Position numbers and translations under genes: made by a program. This document shows, one piece after another, positions 63,512-64,000 of a stretch of 64,000 bases of DNA (its first letter is position 1; the number at the start of each line of letters is the position of its first letter). The notes beneath the pieces were generated by a model, which worked only from the letters and a program-made list of their open reading frames with translations, was not told the DNA's origin and did not search any database. Location: positions 187,131 to 251,130 of the forward strand of contig JAHFBG010000001.1 in NCBI GenBank assembly GCA_023250155.1, written 5' to 3'. This stretch comes from Candidatus Melainabacteria bacterium. Its GTDB lineage: Bacteria > Cyanobacteriota > Vampirovibrionia > 2-02-FULL-35-15.

Positions 63512-64000
63512 ATGCCAACGCCAACTCTTGAAAAACAAATATATGAAAATTATTGGCCATCATTGGATAGCAAAATTGCTACCTGTATGAGTGGCGGCGT
63601 AGATAGTAGTGTTAGCGCATATTTACTTAGTCAAAAAGGATATGAAGTTATTGGTTTAACAGGATGGTTAATTAAAGGTTCTGGGCGATGTTGTGATAAT
63701 GGAATGATTGACGCAGCGAAGATTTGTGAACAAATCAATGTCAATCATATTTCAAAAGATTTAAGAGTATTTTTTAAACAAGAAATTGTAGATCCATTTA
63801 TAAACTCTTATAGTGTAGGTTCTACTCCTATACCATGCATTACGTGTAACACTTCAATTAAATGGGGTTTGCTTATGCAACATGCATTTGATGAATTAAA
63901 TTGTACTCATATTGCCACCGGTCACTATGCAAAACTTGTAAAGGATAAAGATGGTTTTAAAATTGTACGACCAAAAGATTCTAAAAAAGATCAAACATTT
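63512..64000 (+). CDS. mnmA: tRNA-specific 2-thiouridylase MnmA (5' part)
   Basis: 163 codons run to the window edge from the ATG at 63512. The PP-loop SGGVDSSVSAYLL, PCITCNTSIKWG with one of the catalytic Cys, and the ATGHYAK segment identify MnmA, which makes the 2-thio group of U34 in tRNAs for Lys, Glu and Gln. A Cys-rich CCDNGMIDAAKIC segment is like that of cyanobacterial members. TG-G-TACAAT about 21 nt upstream is a possible -10. Confidence 0.93.
   Translation, partial: MPTPTLEKQIYENYWPSLDSKIATCMSGGVDSSVSAYLLSQKGYEVIGLTGWLIKGSGRCCDNGMIDAAKICEQINVNHISKDLRVFFKQEIVDPFINSYSVGSTPIPCITCNTSIKWGLLMQHAFDELNCTHIATGHYAKLVKDKDGFKIVRPKDSKKDQTF

Overview
The window is strongly AT-rich and densely coded, and it comes from a bacterium with a Gram-negative-type envelope. 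Two genes are of the lipopolysaccharide-export type (LptB and an LptF/LptG permease), and there is an MsbA-like exporter. Several genes are typical of the cyanobacterial side of the tree: a single-RRM RNA-binding protein, a CsaB/TagA-type pair, a PATAN (DUF4388) protein, a DUF2721 protein and a Ski2-like helicase with a DSHCT-type C-terminus. No photosynthesis gene is visible. My best inference is a non-photosynthetic Cyanobacteriota lineage (Melainabacteria/Vampirovibrionia-like). This rests on gene content only and is not proven.

Layout. 1-5.8 kb: the 5' part of a giant Cys-rich secreted protein, ffh, and two small secreted proteins that share a signal peptide. 5.8-21 kb: a radical SAM enzyme, a SprT-like protease, a zinc dehydrogenase, a secreted Pro/Gln-rich protein overlapping a GT39-like membrane protein, two small proteins with a shared N-terminal signature, proA, a YraQ/ArsP-type permease, fusA, an orphan response regulator, a DUF2721 protein, a fatty acid desaturase, an RRM protein and an exported DCC protein. 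21-25 kb: a 1167-residue collagen-like surface protein with an FGE-like C-terminus. 25-35 kb: a Ski2-like helicase, a slipin, an EF-hand lipoprotein, several orphans, asd and mrp. 35-45.5 kb: three large secreted proteins on the minus strand, two of them tandem paralogues. 45.5-64 kb: mostly housekeeping and envelope genes (rpe, secD, tagA-csaB, mraY, yggT, hisA, a thymidylate-kinase-like gene, tRNA-Thr, an amidase, ruvA, trxA, an MsbA-like exporter, a TetR regulator, fabI, lptB-lptF/G and partial mnmA).

Two themes go beyond routine annotation. First, the window is seeded with several families of short inverted-repeat elements. Some sit in-frame inside conserved genes (radical SAM enzyme, MsbA-like ABC exporter, amidase; a direct-repeat insert in lptB). 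One 42-bp double hairpin is nested inside two unrelated host elements. This recalls the Rickettsia palindromic elements. Second, the secreted proteins are unusually large, Cys-rich and modular: one carries eleven consecutive six-cysteine modules followed by three PIG-type Ig domains.

Gene starts are of two kinds. Many genes have a clear Shine-Dalgarno sequence. Others (the zinc dehydrogenase, tmk and its divergent neighbour, rpe/secD) have a -10-like hexamer 5-7 nt before the ATG and no ribosome binding site, as expected for leaderless mRNAs.
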